DNA of 64,000 nucleotides from CAVZBT01 sp963773605 (lineage in GTDB: Bacteria; Acidobacteriota; UBA6911): positions 1 through 64,000 of the forward strand of contig CAVZBT010000015.1 of NCBI GenBank assembly GCA_963773605.1, written 5' to 3'. Below are positions 1 through 8,019 of the stretch, piece after piece. Each line of letters opens with the position of its first letter. The first letter of the stretch is position 1. The position numbers were made by a program, and so were the translations under genes. The notes below the pieces were generated by a model that was not told the origin of the DNA, did no database searches, and saw nothing but the letters and a program-made list of their open reading frames with translations.

Positions 1-1
1 G

Positions 2-780
2 ACACGAAACTCCGAGGGTCACCTGATCGCTTTTTTCGGCAAGCGAAACCTCAAGTCAATTGCCATAAAGGATATCGCGGCCTACATCCGCAAACGGCAG
101 CAGGCCGGCGCCGCACCCAACACGATTCACAAGGAACTGGCCACGCTGTCCTCGATGTTCCGCTTCGCCGTGCAGGAAGAGCTGGTGTTGTTCAACCCCG
201 TTCTGGCGGTCAAAAAGCCGAAGCTGAAGCTGGTCCGGCCGAACTACACCCCCACTCCTTCGCAGATCCTCCAGATCCTTAATGCGATTTATCCGTCAGC
301 CCGGCGGTTTTTCCTCGCCTTTGCAGTTCCGGATGCCGTAAGTCCGAGCTTATAGGCTGCAATGTTGGCGACGCGGACCTTGAAAACCGGCTCCTGCGCG
401 TGGTCGGCAAGGGTGGCAAAGAGCGGTTCGTCCCCATGAACGACATTCTCTTTGAGCAGATTAGAGCCGAACTGGAATCCCGGCCTGAAGCCGCGGCGAC
501 GGAGCCGATGTTTTTGAACCGTGAAGGCCGGCGCTTCCGTACGCTGCGCATGTCTTTGGAGCGGGCCTGCAAAAAAGCCAAGGTGCCCCATGTCGGGCAC
601 CATTCGCTTCGGCACGCCTTGGCCACAGCGGTCTACCACGAAAAGAAAGACATCGTATCTCTGTCCAAGATCCTGGGCCACGCCAACCCGACGATCACCT
701 ACAACCTCTACGTCCACGGCGTGGATGAAAAGACCCGTGAGGCCGCGGAAAGCTTTAAGCTGGAGACGGGGAAGAAATAG
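2..780 (+). pseudogene. Tyrosine-type site-specific integrase, frameshifted and cut by the window edge
   Basis: Phage-type tyrosine recombinase. The first reading frame runs from the window edge through the SAM-like core-binding domain (…AAYIRKRQQAGAAPNTIHKEL…). The catalytic domain continues one base out of phase after about position 325. In the second frame the first catalytic Arg lies in GCRKSELIG, the H-x-x-R box is HSLRHALAT, and the end has GHANPTITYNLYVH with the expected final His and nucleophile Tyr. Restoring one G near 325 would join the halves as AGSGCRKSE. The N-terminus lies outside the window. It may be a decayed integrase or an intact one with a sequencing deletion. With the tRNA-Leu nearby it suggests one end of an integrated element. 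Confidence 0.85.
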
Positions 781-787
781 AGGCCTG

Positions 788-1708
788 TTACCCCAGAAAG
801 CTCAGAACCAATGATCCATTAGGGCCTTGCTCCCTGACTACGTTCCCCAACGGACCTTTCACTCCGAGTATCTGTTTGTCTATGAGACTCAAAACGGGGA
901 CTCGAACTAGCGGGCCATCTTCCTCGAGTCTCACCTCGACGTTCACAGCCAATGCAGGCCAGATCAGAGAGGCATAGGAGACATAGTCCGGAGCCGCTCC
1001 GTCCAAAGCAGAGCAGACAACACCGCATACGCCTCCTGTCTCATTCAAGACTGGTCCGCCGCTCATCCCAGGATCGAAACGGCAATCGACCTGAAAGCAC
1101 GGGTAGCGCAGCATGGTTTTGTCCCGGCAGTTGCGGTGCACTTCCACAACCTTGCCTGTAGTGACAGCCGTTTTCTGTTCATATTCGACCTTGCGGACCG
1201 GGGCTGTGCTGTCTCCCTGCGAGTGAACCTTCATGGCATAGTAGCCAAATCCGCAGACGCGGCTGCCGATTGGAGGAATCGAGAGATCGAGCTGCATAAC
1301 TGGAAAGGTTTGTTGCACGTCGCCCCTGTGAAGCGGGCCCAACCAGCAGAAACCGATATCCAACGCCTCATGCACGTACACGCGATCAACCGGCAGCGGA
1401 CCACCTATGTAGTTTCCGTTCTCATCCTTTTCATCAGTCACCCACAGCGCATAAAGGCCATACTCATGCGTAATCTTGCCAGCCTCGTTTCGTCTCAGCA
1501 CGCCTTTGTCGTGTGCGGCTACGAGAACGTGGGCTGCGGTCATCAAGAGTCCGTTGGGGAGGATGGCAAAGGCTGTGCCGACCGGGAAAAAGTCGCCTCC
1601 AACGTTGCCTACCAAGGGCATTACACATCGTTGGAGTGGATGCGGGAATACACCAAATTCCGCGAACGTAGCGGAGTCGTAGCTCCAATTACCTATATGC
1701 CAGACCAT
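788..1708 (-). CDS. Trypsin-like serine protease (S1/S46-like fold)
   Basis: A 306-residue protein with a complete chymotrypsin-like triad in the right order: His in MTAAHVLVA (about residue 59), Asp in EALDIGFCWL (about 115) and Ser in DPGMSGGPVLNE (about 215). There is no clear signal peptide or PDZ domain, so it is probably cytoplasmic or exported by another route. It is convergent with the integrase, with only a few bases between the stop codons. Proteases of this type are common cargo in integrated elements, but the substrate cannot be told from sequence. The start at 1708 is preceded by a purine-rich stretch (GGAAAG). Confidence 0.75.
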   Translation of the reverse strand: MVWHIGNWSYDSATFAEFGVFPHPLQRCVMPLVGNVGGDFFPVGTAFAILPNGLLMTAAHVLVAAHDKGVLRRNEAGKITHEYGLYALWVTDEKDENGNYIGGPLPVDRVYVHEALDIGFCWLGPLHRGDVQQTFPVMQLDLSIPPIGSRVCGFGYYAMKVHSQGDSTAPVRKVEYEQKTAVTTGKVVEVHRNCRDKTMLRYPCFQVDCRFDPGMSGGPVLNETGGVCGVVCSALDGAAPDYVSYASLIWPALAVNVEVRLEEDGPLVRVPVLSLIDKQILGVKGPLGNVVREQGPNGSLVLSFLG

Positions 1709-1903
1709 TGCTTTCCATCACATCAAAATCATCCACAAGCTTCAGGATCCCGGCCCTGCGCCGTAATCCGTAATCGACGCCAGCAGCAGCGGAACGTAGT
1801 TCTGTATGTCAGCACGGTTCTCACCTCTTACGCCGTAAATCCGCAAACGTGGGTGCCGAACCACAGGCAAACAAACAGGATCGCTTCGCAGTCCGCATGA
1901 ACT

Positions 1904-2575
1904 TCATCCCGCTGAGCCTGGGGGCTTGGCCCATCTCCATCCACTCTTCTCAAGAAACAGCTGGTGCTGTTGCCCTCCAAAGACTGTTTTCCCGGATTTG
2001 CGTTGACTCGACTCGGCATATCGATACAGGGCTTGGTGATACTGCACCGCGAATCCGACCGGATACTTGGGTAATCGGGCATATTGAAAGGACGGGAGCT
2101 CTGGACGCGGATCGAGGAAATCTCTACCGTGACCGCCGATGAACAAAGGCTCTTGAGCCAGAAACGGCTCCGGTCTGCTTGGCCAACATATCTCATACAG
2201 TTGTGGCCGGTGCCGTCTCTGGTCAAAGCCAACGATCCAGAACCCGACTACGCCTTTGTTAGTGGGCTCTTTCAGCACGTCCAGTGCGTCTCGTTCTGAG
2301 TAGGACCTGAGATTCTCTGCGATCTCACCTATGTCACAACACCTCAACACCCGATCGTTGGCTAAAACGTAATCCTGGATGAACTGAGCTACGTGTCGTC
2401 CACCCAGCATGTTGAGCCCATGATGGGCAAGAACGATAGGCAATCCATCAACTGGAAAGATCTTTGTGTAACTTTGGGACGCCACACCCGCACCGGTCAC
2501 TGGATTGGGTAGAGAAAGGCCGTCCGCAGTAATAACCGCATGTTGGTTGGACACGGTGCCAATGAGAAGAGTCAT
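1904..2575 (-). CDS. Hypothetical protein, possibly Ntn-hydrolase/proteasome-like fold
   Basis: About 223 residues starting MTLLIGTVSNQHAVITADG. This pattern, a short beta-strand followed by a strand ending in TADG, resembles the N-terminal strands of proteasome-like Ntn hydrolases, here without an obvious processed Thr/Ser/Cys. An upstream in-frame ATG at 2656 adds a tail overlapping probable noncoding sequence, so 2575 is preferred. The C-terminal third is Arg/Gln/Tyr-rich and unrecognised. It is transcribed in the same direction as the downstream protease gene, about 195 bp away. The function is unknown and the fold guess is weak. Confidence 0.5.
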   Translation of the reverse strand: MTLLIGTVSNQHAVITADGLSLPNPVTGAGVASQSYTKIFPVDGLPIVLAHHGLNMLGGRHVAQFIQDYVLANDRVLRCCDIGEIAENLRSYSERDALDVLKEPTNKGVVGFWIVGFDQRRHRPQLYEICWPSRPEPFLAQEPLFIGGHGRDFLDPRPELPSFQYARLPKYPVGFAVQYHQALYRYAESSQRKSGKTVFGGQQHQLFLEKSGWRWAKPPGSAG

Positions 2576-2692
2576 ACGGTTATCTTTAGCACATCCCCGA
2601 TATCCGCAGTACCAAGGTTGGATTACCCCAGGAGGCCGCAGTGCCCGGATAGGCAAAGAATAGGCAAAGTGACCGTTTTTGTCTGAATTTCG

Positions 2693-2719
2693 TGAAAAAT
2701 TCGAGACTTGGGAGTCTCG
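2693..2719 (-). terminator. Rho-independent terminator of tRNA-Leu
   Basis: Read on the minus strand, a 7-bp perfect stem (CGAGACT / AGTCTCG, loop CCCA) is followed by AATTTTT about 20 bases after the tRNA CCA end. Confidence 0.75.
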
Positions 2720-2738
2720 GTAAGTAGTTGAATTTCAT

Positions 2739-2827
2739 TGGTGCCGAGGGCGGGAATCGAACCCGCACGCCCCTTGCGGGGCCCAGGATTTTAAGTCCTG
2801 TGCGTCTGCCAGTTCCGCCACCCCGGC
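2739..2827 (-). tRNA. tRNA-Leu (anticodon UAA), CCA encoded
   Basis: The minus strand folds as a class II tRNA. The 7-bp acceptor stem (GCCGGGG with CCTCGGC) contains one G-T pair. The anticodon stem CAGGA/TCCTG encloses loop CTTAAAA, giving anticodon UAA. There is a long variable arm with a GCCCC/GGGGC hairpin, and a T-arm with GGTTCGATTCC. The discriminator A and a genomically encoded CCA lie at 2739-2742. The 3' end faces the integrase, protease and Ntn-like genes, the geometry expected when an element has inserted at a tRNA 3' end. Confidence 0.95.
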
Positions 2828-2998
2828 ATGCTTAGTTTTCAATAGCTTAGCACGAGCGTAGCTGTGGTCTTATCCATCAAATAGCCTGTTGCCACTTTTT
2901 CGCTCATGTTTAGCTGGAAGGATTCGAGGGCATTACGAACATCCTCGGGAAGGAGGTCCACCTGTTCTTGGTCACCCGTGGGATTAGCACGACCTGCC

Positions 2999-3175
2999 GT
3001 CGCGCTGCAGGTGAGCGACCGTATTGGTACAATTGAGCCTGGAAAACTCGCCGACCTGGTGCTGCTGGCCGGAGATCCTCTTTCGGACATCGAGGCACTG
3101 GGGAGGCCGGTAATGGTGGTGAAGGAGGGACGGATCGTATACCAGAGCCAGCCCATGCCTTCGCGTGTCCAATGA
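2999..3175 (+). pseudogene. C-terminal remnant of an imidazolonepropionase-like amidohydrolase
   Basis: In one frame this stretch encodes DRIGTIEPGKLADLVLLAGD followed by PLSDIEALGRPVMVVKEGR. This is the hallmark C-terminal strand region of metal-dependent amidohydrolases of the imidazolonepropionase/prolidase type. The TIM-barrel body with the metal ligands is missing. Sequence upstream of about 2999 is unrelated in this frame. The remnant is therefore the 3' end of a deleted gene, stopping at 3175 just upstream of arsC. Confidence 0.7.
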
Positions 3176-3206
3176 ACAACAGGCATCGACGTCGGGGTGA
3201 CCAAAG

Positions 3207-3635
3207 GTGAGAAAGAGGGTGCTATTTTTGTGTACCGGGAACTCCTGCCGGAGCCAGATGGCTGAAGGCCTCCTGCGGCATCTCGCGGGTGATCGCTACG
3301 AGGTCGCGAGCGCCGGGACCCGGCCGGGCGTCCTCAATCCCGAAGCGATCGAAGCCATGGGCGAAATGGGCGTAGATATTTCGGGACACCACTCTAAATC
3401 CATCGAGGAGTTCCTCGATCAGGAATTCGACTATGTGATCACGGTGTGCGATCAGGCCAGAGCCTCTTGTCCCTTCTTTCCCGCGAGTGTTTCCAATCTG
3501 CATTGGGGCCTGGAGGATCCTGCGGCCGCAAGCGGTTCGCCCGAGCAGAGGAAAGCGGTATTTCGCCGCGTGCGGGACGAAATCGGCAGCCGGCTCCGCG
3601 AGTTCCTGATCAATCCGTCGGGAGATCTTTCCTGA
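3207..3635 (+). CDS. arsC: Arsenate reductase, thioredoxin-coupled (low-molecular-weight phosphatase fold)
   Basis: A 142-residue cytoplasmic enzyme that reduces arsenate to arsenite. It carries the LMW protein-tyrosine-phosphatase P-loop CTGNSCR near the N-terminus (nucleophile Cys at about residue 10). The resolving cysteine pair of the Staphylococcus-type ArsC family is in VCDQARASC (about 81 and 88), so the enzyme should be recycled by thioredoxin. The GTG start at 3207 has GGGGTGA upstream. It is convergent with the arsG end of the leftward arsenic operon and supplies the arsenite that the acr3/arsA and arsM genes of the same locus would handle. Confidence 0.93.
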   Translation: MRKRVLFLCTGNSCRSQMAEGLLRHLAGDRYEVASAGTRPGVLNPEAIEAMGEMGVDISGHHSKSIEEFLDQEFDYVITVCDQARASCPFFPASVSNLHWGLEDPAAASGSPEQRKAVFRRVRDEIGSRLREFLINPSGDLS

Positions 3636-3810
3636 CTGTTCCGGCCCCGTCGTCCGCGCCCTTGGGAGGCAGGATCGTGATCGCTCTGCAAAGCTGTGAT
3701 GGTTGCGGACAATGCTTTACAGACTGTTGTGGACACGCTATCGATAAGGGATGAACGGCTCCGCCTATGCAGATTGCCGAGTTGCGTCCTGGGCTTCTGA
3801 AGCAGCTCCT

Positions 3811-4500
3811 TCAGAACAACTCGAGAACGTGGTCGAAGGTGTAATAGAGGCCCACAGCAATAAAGACCGCGCCAGTGGCACGCCGAGCCCAGCGCTCGAT
3901 TTCGCCGATCCGGCTCAGCGCGGCGCTGAGAGTCTGCGCGCCGGCGGCCAGCCCGATGGCAAACAGCGCCACCGGCAGCCCGGTTCCGATTCCGTAAAGC
4001 ACCGGCAGAACAACCCGGGAATCCGCCTTCAGAGCAAGAGGCACCAGGCTCCCGAAAAAAAGTGCCGCCGATACCGGGCAGAAAGACAGGGCAAAGATCA
4101 TGCCCAGCAGTCCCGCCCCCCAGGTTCCCCAGGACTGGGCCCGATCCTGCAACGGCTTGGTCACCACGGACGTGCTGAAATTGAATCGGAGCAGATCCAG
4201 CAGGAACATGCCGACAAGGATCAGCATCGGTCCGAGCAGCCGGTTCATCCAATACTGGAGGGCCATCGAGACGTGTGGGATCGACAGCACACTGCCAACG
4301 AGCAGCACTCCCAGCGCCGCGTAGGTGAGAGTCCGGCCGAGCGTGTACAGTAATCCCGTCCAGAAAACGCGAGCAGGGGATGTGACGTCCCGGCTGATGA
4401 AGGATATCGCCACGAGATTCGTCGCCAGCGGGCAGGGGCTGATCGAAGTCAGGATGCCCAGCCACGCCGCGGTCGCAGCGGCAACCAGGGAGGGCTCCAC
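3811..4500 (-). CDS. arsG: ArsG-like permease (CcdA/DsbD-type membrane protein), putative aromatic arsenical efflux
   Basis: A 229-residue membrane protein with about six hydrophobic segments and two conserved proline-flanked cysteines (SISPCPLATN near residue 23 and LSFCPVSAALFF near 142). These are characteristic of the CcdA/DsbD transmembrane superfamily. In arsEFG loci this family (ArsG) is assigned to efflux of trivalent aminoaromatic arsenicals; a role passing electrons across the membrane is the alternative. The GTG start shares one base with the TAG stop of arsF, implying translational coupling. It is the last gene of the leftward arsenic operon. Confidence 0.85.
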   Translation of the reverse strand: MEPSLVAAATAAWLGILTSISPCPLATNLVAISFISRDVTSPARVFWTGLLYTLGRTLTYAALGVLLVGSVLSIPHVSMALQYWMNRLLGPMLILVGMFLLDLLRFNFSTSVVTKPLQDRAQSWGTWGAGLLGMIFALSFCPVSAALFFGSLVPLALKADSRVVLPVLYGIGTGLPVALFAIGLAAGAQTLSAALSRIGEIERWARRATGAVFIAVGLYYTFDHVLELF

Positions 4501-4974
4501 TATTTCTTCTCCAGGTAGCCGCGGACGCCCTGCTGAACGTACCCCACGAAGGACTCCCGGTCACCCGTCAGTTCCCACACCCGGCCCAGGTTGGTCCACT
4601 CCACCTGCGTGCCAGCGCTCATCCGGACCAGCACAACGGACTTGGTAAAAAGCTTGTAGTCCTGGACGAAATGCTGGTTTTCGGGAAGCTCGACGTTGAC
4701 AAGCCGGAACTCGAGCCTGCCGTCCTTCAATTCCCGCGCAAATCCCGTGTCGATAGCCTCCCTCGAATAGGCCTCGATGCGCCGGCACGTCGGGCAGCGG
4801 TAGTTCGTATGAAAATAGTACGCGATGATCCCATCGGCTTGCGGTTTCGAGTGGCACTTGCGCCGCGACCGGGTCCGGAGCAGTCCACCGGCGTGATTCC
4901 TTCACGCCGAGAACAACGAGGCTGCCAAGAACGACAACAAGAAGGGCCGCCTTGATGATGGATTTTGAGCTCAT
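4500..4974 (-). CDS. arsF: ArsF-like thioredoxin-fold protein (nitrophenylarsenical reductase subunit family), frameshifted
   Basis: The N-terminus is a signal anchor (MSSKSIIKAALLVVVLGSLV). A +1 shift near 4860 leads into ADGIIAYYFHTNYRCPTCRR, followed by IEAYSREAIDTGFARELKDG and a C-terminal thioredoxin-like half (NVELPENQHFVQDYKLFTKS). The CPTC motif is the likely redox centre. Known ArsF family members act with ArsE to reduce nitro groups of phenylarsenicals. Everything needed is present across two frames, so one extra base is the likely cause. It lies directly upstream of arsG with a one-base overlap. Confidence 0.8.
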
Positions 4975-5047
4975 GGAGCATTCCTCTGAAAATCGACACG
5001 GATTCAGCCGTTCTGTGTCATTCCAGCTGGTTCATGCCGAAGCGCGC

Positions 5048-5293
5048 TCAGGCAGACGGCGCAATTTCAAGCAGTAGCGTGCTGATAGAGAGGCGATAAC
5101 ATGTTTCGTGCTCCTGGCACGTCACGCATCGACGCCAGGACTCTTCGTCGACCGAAACCGAGCGGTCCGTGGCCGTCACTCCCGGGTGCTCAACCCGATA
5201 GCTGAGCACCTTGCCGGCTACCGTGACATTGTCGGGCTGCCTGATCACAGGCGGGAACATCTTCCCATAGCAATGCTTTTCTTCGCCTGCCAT
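5048..5293 (-). CDS. Small Cys-rich protein of the arsenic operon, unknown family
   Basis: An 81-residue soluble protein. It has an N-terminal HCYGKMFPP motif and a C-terminal CVTCQEHETCYRL motif, giving a CxxC-x5-C arrangement that could bind a metal or act in thiol exchange. The start at 5293 is chosen because a strong GGAGG lies 7-8 bases upstream; an earlier ATG lacks this. It sits 25 bp downstream of the mini-thioredoxin gene and upstream of arsF, so it is probably co-transcribed. I do not recognise the family. Confidence 0.7.
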   Translation of the reverse strand: MAGEEKHCYGKMFPPVIRQPDNVTVAGKVLSYRVEHPGVTATDRSVSVDEESWRRCVTCQEHETCYRLSISTLLLEIAPSA

Positions 5294-5318
5294 GGTCTGT
5301 CCTCCGACGGTGGCTGAC

Positions 5319-5600
5319 TCAGGTGCGTCCTGGCACGCCGTCTCGCTCAACTTTCGCTGCCATCGCATTTGTCAGCCACGTGGTTACCTCCGCCGGCGTG
5401 GGGATGCGCCCCGCGCAGACGACCTTTTCGTCGATAACGAGACCCGGGGTGGCCAGGATGTTGTACTTGCGAATCTGCGGGAAATCCGTGACTTTTACGA
5501 TTTCGGCTTCTGCGCCCAGACGGGTCGCTGCCTGGCGCGCCACATCCGCAACCTTGACGCAATTGGAGCAACCCGGGCCCAGCACCTTGATCGAGATCAT
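5319..5600 (-). CDS. Mini-thioredoxin (redox-active disulfide family), candidate ArsE
   Basis: A protein of about 93 residues with the short thioredoxin fold: MISIKVLGPGCSNCVKVAD gives a CSNC active site at about residues 11-14, and ATPGLVIDEKVVCAGRIP carries the cis-Pro loop. The start at 5600 is set by GGAGGG five bases upstream. This family of about 80-95 residues is regularly found in arsenic loci, and its place beside arsF and arsG makes it the candidate ArsE partner. It could also recycle ArsC. It is co-directional with the gene upstream, separated by about 18 bp. Confidence 0.85.
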   Translation of the reverse strand: MISIKVLGPGCSNCVKVADVARQAATRLGAEAEIVKVTDFPQIRKYNILATPGLVIDEKVVCAGRIPTPAEVTTWLTNAMAAKVERDGVPGRT

Positions 5601-5618
5601 TTCACCCTCCACAAAACA

Positions 5619-6399
5619 TCAGTTCTTCAGCCTGGCGTACAAACCCTCGAGCCGGGCGTGATAAGCCGCTTTGATATTCCCTTCTTCTTCCCCCAGCGGC
5701 TTGACCGGGATCAGGTCCATAACCTCTTCTGCGGCCAGGCCGGATCGAAACAGCGTTCCTTCAGCGCCGGCCACCATCGCGGAGGTGCCGATCTGGGCCT
5801 CGTCGCGCGACAGCCCGAACGACTCGGCAATCGTCTGCAGCTCACGGAGCTGAAACCAGAAGTAGGTCGGGCCCATTGCGGTCAGGATGGCATAGGCTTC
5901 CAGCTTGCTTTCGTCCACCTGCGGGCACTTCCCCAGCGATTCCATCAACGCGGATATCTCCAACTTTTCCTTCCCGCCCAGGGAGCCGGAAAACCAGATG
6001 GGGTTGAAGCCCTCACCGATGATGGACGCGGCGTTGGGGATCATGCGGACAATCCGGTCAAACCCGCCCAACATGCCGGCCAGTCTGGCAGCGGTCAGCT
6101 TCGGAGCCAGCGAAATCAGGATCGCATCCGGTTTCAGGCAAGCCTTGATTTCGCCCAGACAGCCCGCCATCGCAGGCGGATGCAGTGCCGCAAAAACCAG
6201 ATCCTGCGCAGCCGGAGAGTTGTTGTCGCACTGTGCAGTCCGGATCCCGCGGTATCTGGCCTTCAGCCGGTCCAGGACATCCGCACTGATGTCGCTGACG
6301 ACGACGTTCTCCGGCATCCGCCCTGCCCTGCGTCAACCCGCCCAGGATGATATGCGCTACCCTTCCGCCGCCGATGAAACCAACACTCTTCGCTGTCAT
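5619..6399 (-). CDS. NAD(P)-binding protein of the pyrroline-5-carboxylate reductase (ProC-like) superfamily, frameshifted
   Basis: The start encodes SVGFIGGGRVAHIILGGL, a Rossmann dinucleotide-binding loop. A single extra base near 6325 moves translation to the frame with MPENVVVSDISADVLDRL, IVRMIPNAASIIGEG and MGPTYFWFQLRELQTIAESF. The order and spacing match ProC, but the C-terminal proline-binding signature seen in the true ProC at 15.1 kb is not evident. It probably reduces or oxidises another substrate. It overlaps the osmC-like gene by 4 bp, so it belongs to the leftward arsenic operon. Its role in arsenic metabolism is unknown. Confidence 0.8.
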
Positions 6400-6902
6400 G
6401 GATTTCTCCTTCCAGGTAGTGCGACGTTGTCCGAGCCCGCCTCGCCGGCTCCGGCAGTGATCTCGATTTGGGGTTCAACTACGATTTCCGACTTGATCGA
6501 ATTCGCGACGAGGCTGTACTTCACCGCGCTTTCGAGTGCCCGCTGCACACGCTTCCGTGCCTCTTCCGATTGAGCGGCAGCCGCGCGCACGACGATCCGG
6601 GGGCGCAGGACGACCTTCGTGAAGAGCTCCGTCCGGTCGAGCTCGATGCGTTTGGTGCCTTCCGCCGCGCACTCATACGACACCAGGTCGAGCTTGAACC
6701 GCTCCGTTGACCAGATGAACATCAGCATGACGCAGGTGTTTACGGCTGCCACGAAGGCGTCTTCCGGGGTGAGCACACCGGCATGCCCATGAGCCTCCGG
6801 AGGGGCCGAGAAGTCCATCTCCGGCCCGTTTCCCATCCGGATACGACCCCGGTGTTCGCCTTTCCAGTGGACGGTCGTGTGATACATAGCCGTGCGGATC
6901 AT
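6396..6902 (-). CDS. OsmC family protein
   Basis: A 168-residue protein with typical OsmC/Ohr features. It has an N-terminal beta-meander (HTTVHWKGEHRGRI), the helix TPEDAFVAAVNTCVMLMF carrying one of the family cysteines, and later IVVRAAAAQSEEARKRVQRA. OsmC family members act on hydroperoxides with thiol or lipoyl reductants. A GGAGGGAAG ribosome-binding site precedes the ATG at 6902, and the gene overlaps its neighbours by 4 bp on each side. In this operon a lipoyl or thioredoxin supply (GcvH-like, mini-thioredoxin) would be at hand, but this link is inference. Confidence 0.88.
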   Translation of the reverse strand: MIRTAMYHTTVHWKGEHRGRIRMGNGPEMDFSAPPEAHGHAGVLTPEDAFVAAVNTCVMLMFIWSTERFKLDLVSYECAAEGTKRIELDRTELFTKVVLRPRIVVRAAAAQSEEARKRVQRALESAVKYSLVANSIKSEIVVEPQIEITAGAGEAGSDNVALPGRRNP

Positions 6903-7612
6903 CTTCCCTCCGCGCGGTAGGAGGCATAGGCACGGCCGAGCGCAAGCTTCCAGGAGGCTTCCGTGCCTTCGGGCACATGGTTATAGAGCCGCACCGTCTC
7001 GAACATCTCCGCGGCCGTCTCTTCGGTGGCAGGCTTGGCCGCCTGGCGGAACATTTCCAGGATCGGCGGCAACGCCAGGACCTCGACTTTGCGCCCATCG
7101 ATCTCGAGGACCTTGACGGGAACCCCCGACCCGCAGGAGCAGGTGGCAGCCGGTTTTTCGTTCGTTGCCGCCGCATCGACTGCCTGCCCGCGCGTCCTGT
7201 CCCAGGGGATTCCCAGCAACCGGTCGACCGCGCCGGAAATTTCAGCCGCAACCGCGTCGACGGCCTTCATGCCTGCCTGGTTCAGACGCCGCGCCGTTCC
7301 GAGTTGCCCCGCCGCCGCGGGGCACATTTCGTTCACCACGATCGAGGCGGCCGGCTTCGCGCTGTACATCTCGGTGCCGCGCGCCGCACAACGCTTCTCG
7401 CAACCGTCGATCGCGATGGTCGGATAATACCGGGCGAAGGCGCGGTCCCCTTCGCCCCCCGCCAGAAACAGCGGCAGGCAGATGGTCACGGTCGCGTCCG
7501 GACGCTGGGTCTCCAGGACCTTGAGGGTCGCAAGCCGGGTGACCGTCCCCTGGGCCATCTCTTCGCCCGAACACGAGACGAGACCGACTTTCCGTTTCGG
7601 CAGTTCAGGCAT
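6899..7612 (-). CDS. DGC-domain putative zinc-binding protein with extra C-terminal domain
   Basis: About 237 residues. The N-terminal part has the DGC-domain pattern: VGLVSCSGEEMAQGT with the first Cys, then the diagnostic IDGCEKRCAARG near residue 70, and VNEMCP. A linker with CSCG leads into a second domain of about 80 residues (VKVLEIDGRKVEVLALPPIL…) that I do not recognise. DGC proteins are thought to bind zinc and have no firm function. The start at 7612 overlaps the end of the preceding DGC gene by 8 bp, and the 3' end overlaps the OsmC gene by 4 bp. Confidence 0.82.
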   Translation of the reverse strand: MPELPKRKVGLVSCSGEEMAQGTVTRLATLKVLETQRPDATVTICLPLFLAGGEGDRAFARYYPTIAIDGCEKRCAARGTEMYSAKPAASIVVNEMCPAAAGQLGTARRLNQAGMKAVDAVAAEISGAVDRLLGIPWDRTRGQAVDAAATNEKPAATCSCGSGVPVKVLEIDGRKVEVLALPPILEMFRQAAKPATEETAAEMFETVRLYNHVPEGTEASWKLALGRAYASYRAEGR

Positions 7613-8019
7613 TCTCATCCTCCGCCGCGATCCGGCCCGTCTGGTCGGAAACGTCCTCCGCCAGAACATGCGGGCGAGTTCACGGCCCGCCTCGTTCAAC
7701 TCGGCGATTCCGGCCGGTTTCAGATGCCGGTTCCTTCGATACACGTCCAGCACCTGCAGGGCGCGCGCCACGGTCCCGCCCGACTCGGCGACCACCTTGG
7801 CGGCGCAGGCGAGCTTGCACCCGTCGATGGTTATCGCCGGAGACGCTGTCGAGTGCGTCGCGCACCGCTTCGTCCCCAAGAACCACGAGCGCAAGCGGCA
7901 CAAGCCGGGTGCTGTCGGGACAAAGGTCCTCGGTGACGATGTAGGCGCCTCTCGCGCGCGACGGTCCCGTAGGTTTTGCCGATGCCGCTGCAGGGCACGA
8001 TCAGGGTCTTGCGTGTCAT
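7605..8019 (-). CDS. DGC-domain putative zinc-binding protein, short paralogue, frameshifted
   Basis: The start MTRKTLIVPCSGIGKTYGTV carries the first DGC cysteine. Two +1 shifts (near 7951 and 7850) and a third shift near 7662 are needed to read YIVTEDLCPDSTRLVPLALV, ITIDGCKLACAAKVVAESGG and LARM…AEDVSDQTGRIAAEDENA before the stop at 7605. The reconstructed protein is about 135 residues and lacks the extra C-terminal domain of its neighbour. It overlaps the GcvH-like gene by 4 bp and the second DGC gene by 8 bp. The tidy overlaps argue for an intact gene in life with sequence errors. Confidence 0.75.

Noticed and set aside
5619..6399. Second true proC
   Set aside because: The Rossmann part fits, but the C-terminal proline signature present in the proC at 15067 is not evident, and it is embedded in the arsenic operon.
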